From assembly GCF_013181195.1 (NCBI RefSeq), contig NZ_SMZP01000001.1, positions 797,939 to 861,938 of the forward strand: 64,000 nt of DNA, given 5' to 3'. This DNA comes from Caulobacter sp. RHG1 (GTDB lineage Bacteria; Pseudomonadota; Alphaproteobacteria; Caulobacterales; Caulobacteraceae). Both the position numbers and the translations under genes were made by a program. The notes beneath the pieces are model-generated. The model worked only from the letters and a program-made list of their open reading frames with translations. It was not told where the DNA came from and did not search any database. Shown piece by piece: positions 8,083-16,453 of this stretch; the stretch's first letter is position 1, and every line of letters begins with the position of its first letter.

Positions 8083-8892
8083 ATGATCCACATCATCACG
8101 TCCGAGAACCGTCACCTCTACGGCCCGCAGCTGTGGGCGATGCACGAGGAACGTCGCCGCCAATGCGTCGAGAAGAATGGCTGGGTCGATCTCGTGGTGC
8201 TGGAGGGCGGCGAGGTCGACGACTACGACGACGACCGCGCCATCTACCTGCTGGGCTTCAATCCCGAGATGGAGCTGGAGGTCGGCCTGCGCCTTCGCCC
8301 CACCGACGACCGCTGCATGCTGGCCGACAAGTTCCCCCATCTGATCGCCCCCGGCGAGACGCCCAAGAAGGGACCGGACGTCTGGGAGGCCACGCGCCTG
8401 TTCACCACCGACGCCTATCGCCGCCGCAAGGGCCCCGGCCGGGGCGAGCGGGTGTTCGAGGTCTGGGCGGCTGCGTTCGAATACGCCCTGCGCAAGGGCG
8501 TGAACCGCTTTGTCGGCATGATCGACATGCAGCTGTATCCCGGGATCCTGAACTCGCCGATCGACACCCGCCTGGTCGGCATCCCGCGCGCCTATGAACA
8601 CGGCGTGGTGGCCGGGTCGGAAATCGCCCTGTCCCGGGCGCTGCTCGATCGCGTGCTGGAAGCCGTCTGCCGCGAGTCGCCGGTCGGCTACGAGATCGAC
8701 GCCATGGACATGCTGGCCTTCGGCGATCTGTCCTGCGTGCAGCGCCAGGTGCGCCGGGCCATGACCCCGCAGTTGGTGGCGGGCGCCGAGCGCGACGAGA
8801 CCCTGGCGGCCGAGACCCTGTTCCGCCTGCACGACGCCACCGGACGCGCCCGTCACATCTGGAGCCAGCGCGAACAACGTCTCCACGCCTGA
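8083..8892 (+). CDS. luxI-like: Acyl-homoserine lactone synthase (LuxI family)
   Basis: 269 aa from ATG at 8083, preceded by GGGGGCAGG; an in-frame ATG at 8035 adds 16 residues without a ribosome site. LuxI enzymes make acyl-homoserine lactones from SAM and an acyl-ACP or acyl-CoA. Invariant family residues are all present: HEERRRQC (Arg near 24-26), W34, E44/D46/D49 in GEVDDYDDD, R70 in VGLRLRPT, F84 in DKFPHL, E102 and R105 in VWEATRLF. The protein is about 60 residues longer than the usual 190-220 aa, with the extra part at the C-terminus (MDMLAFGDLSCVQRQVRRAM onward). Partner of the LuxR-like gene upstream. Acyl chain type cannot be predicted. Confidence 0.92.
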   Translation: MIHIITSENRHLYGPQLWAMHEERRRQCVEKNGWVDLVVLEGGEVDDYDDDRAIYLLGFNPEMELEVGLRLRPTDDRCMLADKFPHLIAPGETPKKGPDVWEATRLFTTDAYRRRKGPGRGERVFEVWAAAFEYALRKGVNRFVGMIDMQLYPGILNSPIDTRLVGIPRAYEHGVVAGSEIALSRALLDRVLEAVCRESPVGYEIDAMDMLAFGDLSCVQRQVRRAMTPQLVAGAERDETLAAETLFRLHDATGRARHIWSQREQRLHA

Positions 8893-9105
8893 AAAATTCC
8901 TCCAGCCGCTCTCCAAGTTCGCGTTTGACGAAAGTGAGACCCGCCAAGGTTGGCGGCGAATCACCTCGCAGGCGACTAACCTCCTGGAATCGGGGAGGAA
9001 AGGCCAACCAGCGCGACGTAACGCCGCGCGACGCGAGCTTCGCTTTCACCAGCGTCACGGTCGTGTCATTTTCCCTGAACAACCGTTGGAGGCGGAATTA
9101 AACTC

Positions 9106-9540
9106 ATGAGCGAAGAAACCGAAGGCCGTCGTCCCAATCCTGTCGACCTGCACGTCGGCGGCCGGGTCCGCATGCGCCGCAAGCTGCTTGGCGTCAGCCA
9201 GGAACAGCTCGCGGACTCTCTCGGCCTTACCTTTCAACAGGTTCAGAAGTACGAGCGCGGCGCCAACCGCGTGAGCGCTTCCAAGCTGTACGAGATCGCC
9301 AAGACCCTTCAGGTCCCCGTGTCGTTCTTCTTCGACGGCCTGGCCGACCCGATGAGCGGCGCCGAAGTCGATGACGCCACCCAGCACGCCGAACGCGTGG
9401 TCCAGGAATTCCTGACCACCCCGGAAGGCCTGGAACTGGCCGAAGTGTTCCCGCGCATCGGTCGCGGCCGCGTCCGTCGCCAGGTGCTCGACCTGGTCCG
9501 CGCCATGGCCGACGAATCCTCGCGCGGCGACGCCGCCTAG
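9106..9540 (+). CDS. XRE-family transcriptional regulator
   Basis: 144 aa. The Cro/C1-type HTH spans about residues 16-72: VGGRVRMRRKLLGVSQEQLA, LTFQQVQKYERGANRVSASK, then VPVSFFFDGL. The C-terminal half (RVVQEFLTTPEGLELAEVF, RRQVLDLVRAM) is helical and typical of a conserved alphaproteobacterial regulator type. SD GGAGGCGG lies upstream. A strong terminator follows, so it is transcribed alone. The 213-bp upstream gap holds no gene; a TTGACG at about 8925 could be a -35 element. Confidence 0.9.
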   Translation: MSEETEGRRPNPVDLHVGGRVRMRRKLLGVSQEQLADSLGLTFQQVQKYERGANRVSASKLYEIAKTLQVPVSFFFDGLADPMSGAEVDDATQHAERVVQEFLTTPEGLELAEVFPRIGRGRVRRQVLDLVRAMADESSRGDAA

Positions 9541-9564
9541 GACCCGCTAAGAGCCAAGAACGAC

Positions 9565-9598
9565 AAAGGCCTCGGTCCGCTCAGCCGAGGCCTTTTTT
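9565..9598 (+). terminator. Strong intrinsic terminator
   Basis: AAAGGCCTCGG and CCGAGGCCTTT stem with a 9-nt loop ending in six T residues, 24 bp past the XRE gene. Confidence 0.93.
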
Positions 9599-9795
9599 GT
9601 GCCTGTAGGGCGGCCCGATTCTGCAAAGCAGACCGCCGCAGCGCCGGAAAGGGGCCGTTAGCGGACCCGGTCGGCTATGAGATGTTTCGATCGCAAGACC
9701 CGGCGCTGTGATGCTTGGCGGGCTTCGGCTAGAAGGCGGCGCTACCTGCCCCGGCGAGCCGGCGCTGCCTGGATCGACTTTTTCGGGATGCATCC

Positions 9796-10515
9796 ATGAA
9801 CGAAAATCCCGATCTCGCTGCCCTGGATAAGCTTAAGGCGCGCATCCAGGGGCTACGCGCCAAGACGACGGACAACGGCTGCACCGAGGCCGAAGCGTTG
9901 TCGGCCGCCGCCAAGGTCGCGGAGCTGCTCGATCGCTACGACTTGTCGCTGACCGACGTCGAGATCCGTGACGCGACGTGCGAGCGGCTTGAGTACGAGA
10001 CCCGCCACAACAAACGCATACCGCTGGAGGAATGCATCGGCGCTGTCGCGAACTTCTGCGATTGCCGGGTCTGGCGCGAAAAGACGCCCGCGGGCGACCC
10101 ACGCTACGTATTCTTTGGTCTCCGGTCTGATATCGAAGCCGCCCACTACCTGACCGGACTGATAGATCTGGCCGTTCGGTCAGAGCTTGGCCGATACAAG
10201 ACAAGTAGAGAATACCAGCAGTTTCGACACCAAGACCGACACATGGCGAATGCGTCCTTCACCCTGGGAATGGTAGCGTCGATCGCGGAGAAATTGACCG
10301 CCATGAAGGCTGGCCGGGATCAGGCCAACAACGACGCCGGACGTCATCTCGTCGTTCTCAAGTCAGCGGTCGTCGAGGCCGAATTCGACAGGCTCGACCT
10401 GAAGCTCGAGACCGTGCGCCGCCCTACTCGCATGGTGTCGCCGGACGCATACGACGCCGGCGGCGCCGCTGGTGTGTCCTTGGCCATCCCCCCCAGAGGA
10501 CGGGGAATCGCATAG
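9796..10515 (+). CDS. DUF2786-type protein of unknown function
   Basis: 239 aa. The N-terminal 55 residues (LDKLKARIQGLRAKTTDNGC, TEAEALSAAAKVAELLDRYD) match the DUF2786 pattern; the rest resembles the domain often found after it (CDCRVWREK, YVFFGLRSDIEAAHYLTGLI). Such proteins are common in phage and accessory DNA. Base use looks a little less GC-biased than the neighbours, in line with transfer. It stands alone between the XRE terminator and a minus-strand ASCH gene. The 255 bp before it hold the XRE terminator and otherwise nothing I recognise. Function unknown. Confidence 0.8.
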   Translation: MNENPDLAALDKLKARIQGLRAKTTDNGCTEAEALSAAAKVAELLDRYDLSLTDVEIRDATCERLEYETRHNKRIPLEECIGAVANFCDCRVWREKTPAGDPRYVFFGLRSDIEAAHYLTGLIDLAVRSELGRYKTSREYQQFRHQDRHMANASFTLGMVASIAEKLTAMKAGRDQANNDAGRHLVVLKSAVVEAEFDRLDLKLETVRRPTRMVSPDAYDAGGAAGVSLAIPPRGRGIA

Positions 10516-10600
10516 CGACGGTTGTCAACGACGAGCGCCAGACACCCCGCTTCCCGATCCACCAAGCGTGAGCGAACGGAACCCTAGCCGATTGCAGACG

Positions 10601-11059
10601 CTACGCCGCCAATACGAGGGTGAACCTCTCGCAGACGATCTCCAGATCGGCGTCCACCGTGAACTTGGAGCCAGCCAGCACGGTCTCATAGTAGCTTTGG
10701 TGAGCCGCCCTCCACCATTCAAGCGAGAGATCTCCCTCCCCTTCGGAGCGCGCAAACGCCTCGTCGATCTCGCCAAATCGCCTTGTCTCGACCGACACTG
10801 TCTGGATGACGGCCACGGCGTCGCCTGCCCAGTCGGTCACGATCGAGTAGTCGCCCACGCGCGGCATCGGGTCGCCGGCAAGCTCAAGTTCCGCAACCGA
10901 GGGCGCCGTCGCGCGCTTCTGCCCCATCGCCACCAGCTTGGCGCAGAGATCAGCATCCGCCTGATTGTCGCAGAAATGGAAGCTGCTCGGCGCATCAGCC
11001 GGGGCATCGGGATTGATGGCGCGATACCGATCCCACAGGCGAGCAGCAGACAAGGTCAT
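10601..11059 (-). CDS. ASCH domain protein
   Basis: 152 aa. Typical ASCH features: FHFCDNQADADLCAKLVAMG, QKRATAPSVAELE, then PRVGDYSIVTDWAGDAVAVI and FGEIDEAFARSEGEGDLS followed by LEWWRAAHQSYYE. ASCH is a beta-barrel related to PUA; E. coli YqfB of this superfamily hydrolyses N4-acetylcytidine, and others are thought to bind RNA. A role in nucleoside or RNA metabolism is a family-level guess. Single gene; a short ATG-proximal region without a clear SD. Confidence 0.85.
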   Translation of the reverse strand: MTLSAARLWDRYRAINPDAPADAPSSFHFCDNQADADLCAKLVAMGQKRATAPSVAELELAGDPMPRVGDYSIVTDWAGDAVAVIQTVSVETRRFGEIDEAFARSEGEGDLSLEWWRAAHQSYYETVLAGSKFTVDADLEIVCERFTLVLAA

Positions 11060-11163
11060 GATCGCCCGCTATCCGAATCCAAAAACGCGCGCAACCGGAA
11101 GCAGAAAGCCCGCACCTTGGAGCGCCTCTTAAGAGAGACAGATCTTAGGTGACGACGACGCCC

Positions 11164-11517
11164 CTACCCTGCAGAAACGCTGCCTTGCGAGGCCTGCCAG
11201 ATGCGCTTGGCGGTGCCGGCCGCGGCGGGCGCCAGGCCACGCAGGTCGTAGGTGCGTACGATCCGGATGCCGATCTCACGGTCCCTCTGCCAGGCGACGG
11301 TGACGTCGTGGGCCAGGCCGGCGACCAGGTCGACGAGCTGCGCCTGCCCGGGCGGCGCGGCGGCGGTCAGCATCTGGATACGCGCGCCGCTGCTGGACAG
11401 GTCGCGGATCACGCAGTCCCAGGCAAAGGCGCCGCACAGCACCTTGCCGGACCGTTGGGTCTGGATGCGGACGGCAGACCGCCGCTCATGTTCCCCGCCG
11501 GACGCGAACTTCGCCAT
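11164..11517 (-). CDS. PilZ domain protein (probable c-di-GMP receptor)
   Basis: 117 aa from ATG at 11517; a longer reading from 11640 adds 41 residues unlike the domain. Both c-di-GMP contact motifs are present: RSAVR (RxxxR) near residue 15 and DLSSSGARI (DxSxxG) near residue 44. The remainder fits one PilZ barrel with a short C-terminal tail. It lies head to head with the HWE kinase gene, 154 bp apart, in a region containing several TTAA half-sites but no full CtrA site. Probably a soluble c-di-GMP effector; partner unknown. Confidence 0.88.
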   Translation of the reverse strand: MAKFASGGEHERRSAVRIQTQRSGKVLCGAFAWDCVIRDLSSSGARIQMLTAAAPPGQAQLVDLVAGLAHDVTVAWQRDREIGIRIVRTYDLRGLAPAAAGTAKRIWQASQGSVSAG

Positions 11518-11671
11518 GACCGGATAAACGCATGGGGCGGTTAATCGGTCGTGCAGATTTAAGATTTTTGCAGTAAAGGTTAACGACCTCAGGGTGCGGC
11601 GATTTGCGCTGACGGCTTCAGGTCGAATTCCGACCGACATAGGCTCTAGCGACCGCTACCATCGACGAACG

Positions 11672-13087
11672 ATGATTGACGAATCCCCGCCCCTCTCCGC
11701 CTCTCCCAGCGTGACCACCGCGCTGAAGCATGCGCCGCTGGGCATCGCCATCTTCGATCGCGACATGCGCTATCTGGCGGCCTCGCGGCAGTATCTGACC
11801 GACCAGCACCTGCCCGCGGACATGCCCTTGATCGGCCGCCTGCACTACGAGGCCTTCCCCGAGGTGCCGCAGAAGTGGCGCGACCTTCATGCCCAGGTGC
11901 TGCTCGAGGGCGTCGAACTGCGCCACGAGGGCGACCCCTATGTCGACCGCTTCGGCCGCACCGAGTGGATCCGCTGGTCGATGGCCCCCTGGCGGACGGA
12001 TGCCAATGAAAGCGGGGAAAGCGAGATCGGCGGCCTGGTGCTCTACACCGAGGTGGTCACCGCCAATATCGAGGCCCGTCTGAAGCTGGAGGCGGCCGAA
12101 GCCCGCTATCGGGCCGTGTTCGACCAGGCCGCCATGGGCGTGGCTCGCCTGACCCCGACCGGCGAGATCCTGGAGGTCAACGACAGCTTCTGCGTCCTGC
12201 TGCAGCGCCCGCGCGAAGCCCTGCTGGACGCGTCTTTCCAGAGCCTGGCCCATGCCGACCATCTGGACGACGTGCTGGCCTCCAGCGCCGCCCTGCTGGC
12301 CGGCGAGCGCGAAACCTGCTCGGCCGAGCGCCTCTTCCAGTTGCCCGAGGGCGAGATCTGGATCCACCTGACCGCTTCGATGGTCAGGGTGGAAGACGAA
12401 CCAGCCTACATCCTGGCCATCATCTCCGACATCAGCGCCCGCAAGCAGGCCGAGACCGCCCAGCAGAACCATCAGGGCCAGCTGCGGCTGCTGATCAACG
12501 AACTGAACCACCGCGTGAAGAACACCCTGGCCACCGTCCAGTCGATGGCGGCCCAGACCCTGCGCAACGAACCCCATCCGACCGTGGCCTTCGAGAAGTT
12601 CGAGGCGCGCCTGCTGGGCCTGTCGGGGGTGCACGACATCCTGACCCGCGAGAGCTGGCACGGGGCGGCGCTGCACGAGGTGGTCCGACGCGCCCTGCGC
12701 CCCTTCGACGAGGCCGGGGTGCGCGTCAGCGTCGAGGGGCCCGCGGTGAGGCTGCAACCCGGCGGCGCGCTGACCATGGCGCTGATCCTGCACGAGCTGG
12801 CCACCAACGCCCTGAAGTACGGCGCGCTGTCGAACGCCGAGGGCCGCGTCAGCCTGGCCTGGACCTATGACCCGGCCACGCGCATCCTCGAAACCACCTG
12901 GACCGAGCTTGGCGGTCCGCCCGTGGTCGAGCCGACACGCAAGGGCTTCGGCTCGCGCCTGATCGAGCGCAGCCTGCGCGGCGAACTGAAGGGCCAGGCG
13001 GCCATGGACTACCGCCCCCAGGGCCTGCGCTGCGTGCTCCAGGCCCGCCTGCCCGAAGCGCCGGAAACCCCGTCCGAGCCTGGCTGA
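11672..13087 (+). CDS. PAS-PAS HWE-family sensor histidine kinase
   Basis: 471 aa from ATG at 11672. The first PAS spans about residues 10-130 (LGIAIFDRDMRYLAASRQYL), the second about 145-265 (YRAVFDQAAMGVARLTPTGE). A kinase core follows with the phospho-acceptor His280 in ELNHRVKNTLATVQ and the N-box HELATNALKYGALS, both hallmarks of HWE/HisKA_2 kinases. No membrane segment, so sensing is cytoplasmic. No response regulator is adjacent. Kinases of this class in alphaproteobacteria often feed the PhyR/general stress response or single-domain regulators; the target here is unknown. Confidence 0.92.
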   Translation: MIDESPPLSASPSVTTALKHAPLGIAIFDRDMRYLAASRQYLTDQHLPADMPLIGRLHYEAFPEVPQKWRDLHAQVLLEGVELRHEGDPYVDRFGRTEWIRWSMAPWRTDANESGESEIGGLVLYTEVVTANIEARLKLEAAEARYRAVFDQAAMGVARLTPTGEILEVNDSFCVLLQRPREALLDASFQSLAHADHLDDVLASSAALLAGERETCSAERLFQLPEGEIWIHLTASMVRVEDEPAYILAIISDISARKQAETAQQNHQGQLRLLINELNHRVKNTLATVQSMAAQTLRNEPHPTVAFEKFEARLLGLSGVHDILTRESWHGAALHEVVRRALRPFDEAGVRVSVEGPAVRLQPGGALTMALILHELATNALKYGALSNAEGRVSLAWTYDPATRILETTWTELGGPPVVEPTRKGFGSRLIERSLRGELKGQAAMDYRPQGLRCVLQARLPEAPETPSEPG

Positions 13088-13268
13088 TCCCGCTCGAAGA
13101 CACATTTGATCTGCCGCATTGCGGGCGCAGACGATCGGCGGCGTCATAGTTGCAAAGCGGCTTCCGGCGACCCCATCCGCCAGGACCCCTTGGCCGGCCG
13201 GGGTGTCGTGACCTCGGCCGGCAGCCTTTCCCTCGACACCATCACTCACGCCTGGATAGGCTGGCGCC

Positions 13269-14660
13269 ATGACGCTCGCCAGACTCACGCGCCGCTCCGC
13301 CCTCGCCTCCGTGATCGCGGCGGGACTGGCGCCGCCCTTCGCTCAGGCTCAGAACAAACCGGAGGACTGGAAGGCCCTGGCCGCCGACGTCCGCAAGGAG
13401 TTCCAGTGGGCCTGGCAGGCCTATGTCGCCAAGGCCTGGGGCAAGGACGAGATCAATCCGGTCAGCGGCACGTCGCGCTCGTTCTTCATCGAGGGTCACG
13501 ACCTGGGCCTGTCGCTGGTCGAGGCGCTGGACACCCTGTGGATCATGGGCCTGGACGCCGAGTTCCAGGCCGGCGTCGACTGGGTGAAGTCGTCCCTGTC
13601 CTTCGATGTCGACGGCGACGCCCAGGTGTTCGAGACCAATATCCGGCTGGTCGGCGGCCTGATCGCCGCCCACCTGGCCTGCGGCGATCCGATGCTGCTG
13701 GCCAAGGCGAAAGACCTGGCCGACCGATTGATGAAGGCCTTCGACGCCTCGCCGCACGGCCTGCCCTGGCGCTATGTGAACCTGCGCACCGGCGCCGTGC
13801 GTGATCCCGAGACCAACCTGGCCGAGATCGGCACCTACATCACCGAATTCGGGGTGCTGAGCCAGCTGACCGGCGATGACCGCTACTTCAAGGCCGCCAA
13901 ACGGGCCATGAAGCACGCCCTGGACCGCCGCTCGAGGATCGGCCTGATGGCCGCCAATATCGACGCCCGCACCGGCGACTTCATCAGCCGCAACGCCAGC
14001 ATCGATATCTATGCCGACAGCTTCTACGAATATCTTTGGGACGCCTGGGAGCTGTTCGGCGACGCGGACTGCAAGCGCTGGGCGGTCGAGTGCGTCGACG
14101 CTCAGCTGGCCCACCAGGCCAAGCGCTATGAGGGTCGTCTCTGGTTCCCGATGGTCGACTACGAGACCGGCGTCGTGACCTCGACGGCCCAGAGCGAACT
14201 GGCCGCCTACTATGCCGGCCTGCTGGGCCAGGTGGGCCGCAAGGCGCAGGGCGACGACTATCTGGCCACCTTCACCTATCTGCAGGCGACGTTCGGGATC
14301 ATTCCGGAATCGATCGAGGCTCCCACCGCCCAGCCACGCCGCAAGCACACGGGCCTGCGCCCGGAGTATCCCGACGCCTGCCTGAACCTGTGGCTGATCG
14401 ACCGCGACGAGCGCTATCGCCAGCTCTCGGCCATCCACTATCGCGAGATGAAGGCCACCAGCCGCGCGCCTTACGGCTACACCGCGCTGAAGGACATCAC
14501 GACCAAGCCGATGACCCAGGGCGACAACTGTCCCGGCTACTGGTGGTCCGAGCAGATGAAATACTACTACCTGCTGTTTTCGGACACGCCGCGCATCGAC
14601 TACGCCCAGCTGCAGCTCAGCACGGAGGCCAACGTGCTGCGCGGTTTCCGAAAGGTTTAG
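13269..14660 (+). CDS. Glycoside hydrolase family 47 alpha-1,2-mannosidase
   Basis: 463 aa. N-terminal signal with twin-Arg LTRRSALASVIAAGL, cleaved near AQAQ-NK, so the enzyme is exported. The (alpha/alpha)7-barrel signatures are present: FQWAWQAYVAKAWGKDEINP, SFFIEGHDLGLSLVEALDTL, FETNIRLVGGLIAAH, NLAEIGTYITEFGVLSQLTG, DSFYEYLWDAW, and GLRPEYPDACLNLWLIDRDE. GH47 cleaves alpha-1,2-mannose with inversion and is best known from eukaryotic glycan trimming. The structurally studied bacterial member is from Caulobacter K31, and this protein looks very like that type. Likely acts in the periplasm on imported mannosides. A secreted phosphodiesterase gene follows after 131 bp. Confidence 0.93.
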   Translation: MTLARLTRRSALASVIAAGLAPPFAQAQNKPEDWKALAADVRKEFQWAWQAYVAKAWGKDEINPVSGTSRSFFIEGHDLGLSLVEALDTLWIMGLDAEFQAGVDWVKSSLSFDVDGDAQVFETNIRLVGGLIAAHLACGDPMLLAKAKDLADRLMKAFDASPHGLPWRYVNLRTGAVRDPETNLAEIGTYITEFGVLSQLTGDDRYFKAAKRAMKHALDRRSRIGLMAANIDARTGDFISRNASIDIYADSFYEYLWDAWELFGDADCKRWAVECVDAQLAHQAKRYEGRLWFPMVDYETGVVTSTAQSELAAYYAGLLGQVGRKAQGDDYLATFTYLQATFGIIPESIEAPTAQPRRKHTGLRPEYPDACLNLWLIDRDERYRQLSAIHYREMKATSRAPYGYTALKDITTKPMTQGDNCPGYWWSEQMKYYYLLFSDTPRIDYAQLQLSTEANVLRGFRKV

Positions 14661-14791
14661 AAACGGACAACTTGTCGCACCCCAAACGCTGAGGCCCAGC
14701 CCCGACGACGTCGTCATCCCAGTGAGCCCGAACCGACGCAGGCCTGTCGCGTGAATCGGTCATCAAGGCGACGGCTCGGGGGATTTGAACC

Positions 14792-15802
14792 ATGCGACTT
14801 CGCACGTTCCTGACCGCACTGGCGATCACCGCCGGCCTGGGCGCCCCGGCGGCCCAAGCCGCCGATCCGCGCGAGCGGCTCCACGATCCCTCGGCCGGCG
14901 TGATGGTGGTCGCCCACCGCGCATGCCACGCCGCCGCGCCTTCGCGCAGCATGACCAACACCCTGCCTGAAAACTCCCTGTCCGCCCTCAAGCGCTGCAT
15001 CGCCCTGGGCGTCGACATGGTCGAGATCGACGTGCGCCGCACCCAGGACGGAGCCCTGGTCGTCATGCACGACGCCAAGGTCGATCGCACCACCAACGGC
15101 AAGGGCAAGATCGCCGACATGACCCTGGGCGAGGTCCAGGCCTTGCGCCTCAAGGCCGGCGACGCCGAGTTCGAAGCGCCGCCGACCCTGTCGGCCTTCC
15201 TGCGCGTCGCCCGCGGCCGCATCCTGGTCAACATCGACCTGAAGGAAGGGCCGCTGGCCGCCCAGGCCGCTCGACTGGTGCGAGACACCGACACCACCGA
15301 CTGGGTGCTGTTCAAGGCCCGCGCCGACCTCGACGCAGCTCCGATCGCCGACAAGCCGCTGTATCAAGACATGGCCTTCATGCCGATCGTGGGCCAGAAG
15401 GCCGCTTCGCGCGCCGAGCAGCTGGGCGAGATCACCACCCGCCAGGCTTCCGGCGAACGCGCGATCCCGGCCGTCGAGCTGGACGCCCTCAAGAAGGACG
15501 GCTTTTTCGCGGTGCGCGACGCGGCCCACGCCGCCCGCATCCGCGTCTGGAGCAACAGCCTGGACGGCAAGGGCCTGAAGGGCGTGGCCGACGCCGCCGG
15601 CGACCGTCGCGCCCTGACCGATCCCGCCCGCGCCTGGGGCGGCCTGATCGCCGAGGGCGTCAACATGGTCCAGACCGACCAGCCGGCCGCCCTGCTCGAC
15701 TATCTGAACGACCAGGGCCTGCGCGATCCCGCGAGGGTCACCGTCGCAGACGTCGGATCGACTGTTCCAGCGTCCGCCGTCGTTTCGTCCAGGATTCATT
15801 GA
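14792..15802 (+). CDS. Secreted glycerophosphodiester phosphodiesterase family protein
   Basis: 336 aa with signal peptide (residues 1-23, ending AAQA-ADP). GDPD motifs: VVAHRACH with TLPENSLSALKRC, then MVEIDVRRTQDGALVVMHD, DRTTNGKGKIADMT, and NIDLKEGP. The catalytic His pair (HR and HD) and the metal-binding Glu-Asp are intact. It hydrolyses glycerophosphodiesters to glycerol-3-phosphate and an alcohol in the periplasm; the C-terminal part (GVNMVQTDQPAALLDYL) is typical. The last 65 nt overlap the 3' end of the convergent gene at 15738-16202. Confidence 0.92.
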   Translation: MRLRTFLTALAITAGLGAPAAQAADPRERLHDPSAGVMVVAHRACHAAAPSRSMTNTLPENSLSALKRCIALGVDMVEIDVRRTQDGALVVMHDAKVDRTTNGKGKIADMTLGEVQALRLKAGDAEFEAPPTLSAFLRVARGRILVNIDLKEGPLAAQAARLVRDTDTTDWVLFKARADLDAAPIADKPLYQDMAFMPIVGQKAASRAEQLGEITTRQASGERAIPAVELDALKKDGFFAVRDAAHAARIRVWSNSLDGKGLKGVADAAGDRRALTDPARAWGGLIAEGVNMVQTDQPAALLDYLNDQGLRDPARVTVADVGSTVPASAVVSSRIH

Positions 15803-16202
15803 GCCCTTCGGCCTCGGTCTCCAGCGCGCGACGCCGCCGCTCCAGATCGGCCGCGACGTCACGCTGCTCGATCTCGGCGGCCTCCAAGACGGCTTCCGCC
15901 TCGGCCAAGGCCTTCTTTCGTCTGGTCTCGGCGGCATCGGCGGCCTTCTTCGGCGCAGCCTTGGGCTTGGGCAGGGTCTCGATCGCCGCCTTCAGCCCGC
16001 CCTCGGCCCGCCGGATCACCGACCCGGGCGCGGCCAGGGCCGCCTTGGCGTCGGGCGCATCGGACGCTTCGCTCGCCACGCCTTCCTTGAAGAGATCGCG
16101 GTCCGTCTCCCACGCCGCCAACGCCTTGACGCGCGACGTCGTCGCCACGGTGTAGCGGTGAAAGCCGTCAGACCAGGTGAAGACCTTGAGGGCGCGCGCC
16201 AT
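15738..16202 (-). CDS. Hypothetical coiled-coil protein
   Basis: 154 aa from ATG at 16202. The N-terminal 40 residues (ALKVFTWSDGFHRYTVATTS, then KALAAWETDRDLF) resemble a small domain seen in many alphaproteobacterial hypothetical proteins. The rest is Ala/Glu/Lys/Arg-rich coiled coil from about residue 80 (AAPKKAADAAETRRKK, DLERRRRALETEAEGL). No signal or membrane segment. Its last 65 nt overlap the convergent phosphodiesterase gene. Function unknown. Confidence 0.7.
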   Translation of the reverse strand: MARALKVFTWSDGFHRYTVATTSRVKALAAWETDRDLFKEGVASEASDAPDAKAALAAPGSVIRRAEGGLKAAIETLPKPKAAPKKAADAAETRRKKALAEAEAVLEAAEIEQRDVAADLERRRRALETEAEGLNESWTKRRRTLEQSIRRLRR

Positions 16203-16271
16203 GACGCGACAACGAGCAGCGCCGAGGCCCTGTTCCAAACTTCTGAATTGTAAGGAGAAGTCAGTCCGTCC

Positions 16272-16348
16272 TGGTGGTTGGAGGCGGGATCGAACCGCCG
16301 ACCTGTGGGTTATGAATCCACCGCTCTAACCATCTGAGCTACCCAACC
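16272..16348 (-). tRNA. tRNA-Met (anticodon CAT)
   Basis: 77 nt with CCA encoded. Acceptor stem GGTTGGG pairs with TCCAACC, D-arm GCTCAGATGGTTAGAGC, anticodon arm GTGGATTCATAACCCAC with CAT, T-arm GGCGGTTCGATCCCGCC. Elongator Met is the likely identity; tRNA-Ile(CAT) cannot be ruled out by anticodon alone. The 5' leader GTCCGTCC can pair with the trailer GGACGGAC immediately after CCA. Confidence 0.95.
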
Positions 16349-16453
16349 GTCGCCAGGACGGACGGGGGTCATACGCTCAAGAGCGCCCCGCATCAAGCCT
16401 TAGAATCGACCCGTATCGGGCGGCGAAACCGCACACGCTTTCGCCCGGCGCGC

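Noticed and set aside
11541..11583. Possible CtrA site ahead of PilZ/HWE kinase genes
   Set aside because: Three TTAA half-sites are present but spaced 14 and 17 nt apart, not the 7 nt required.
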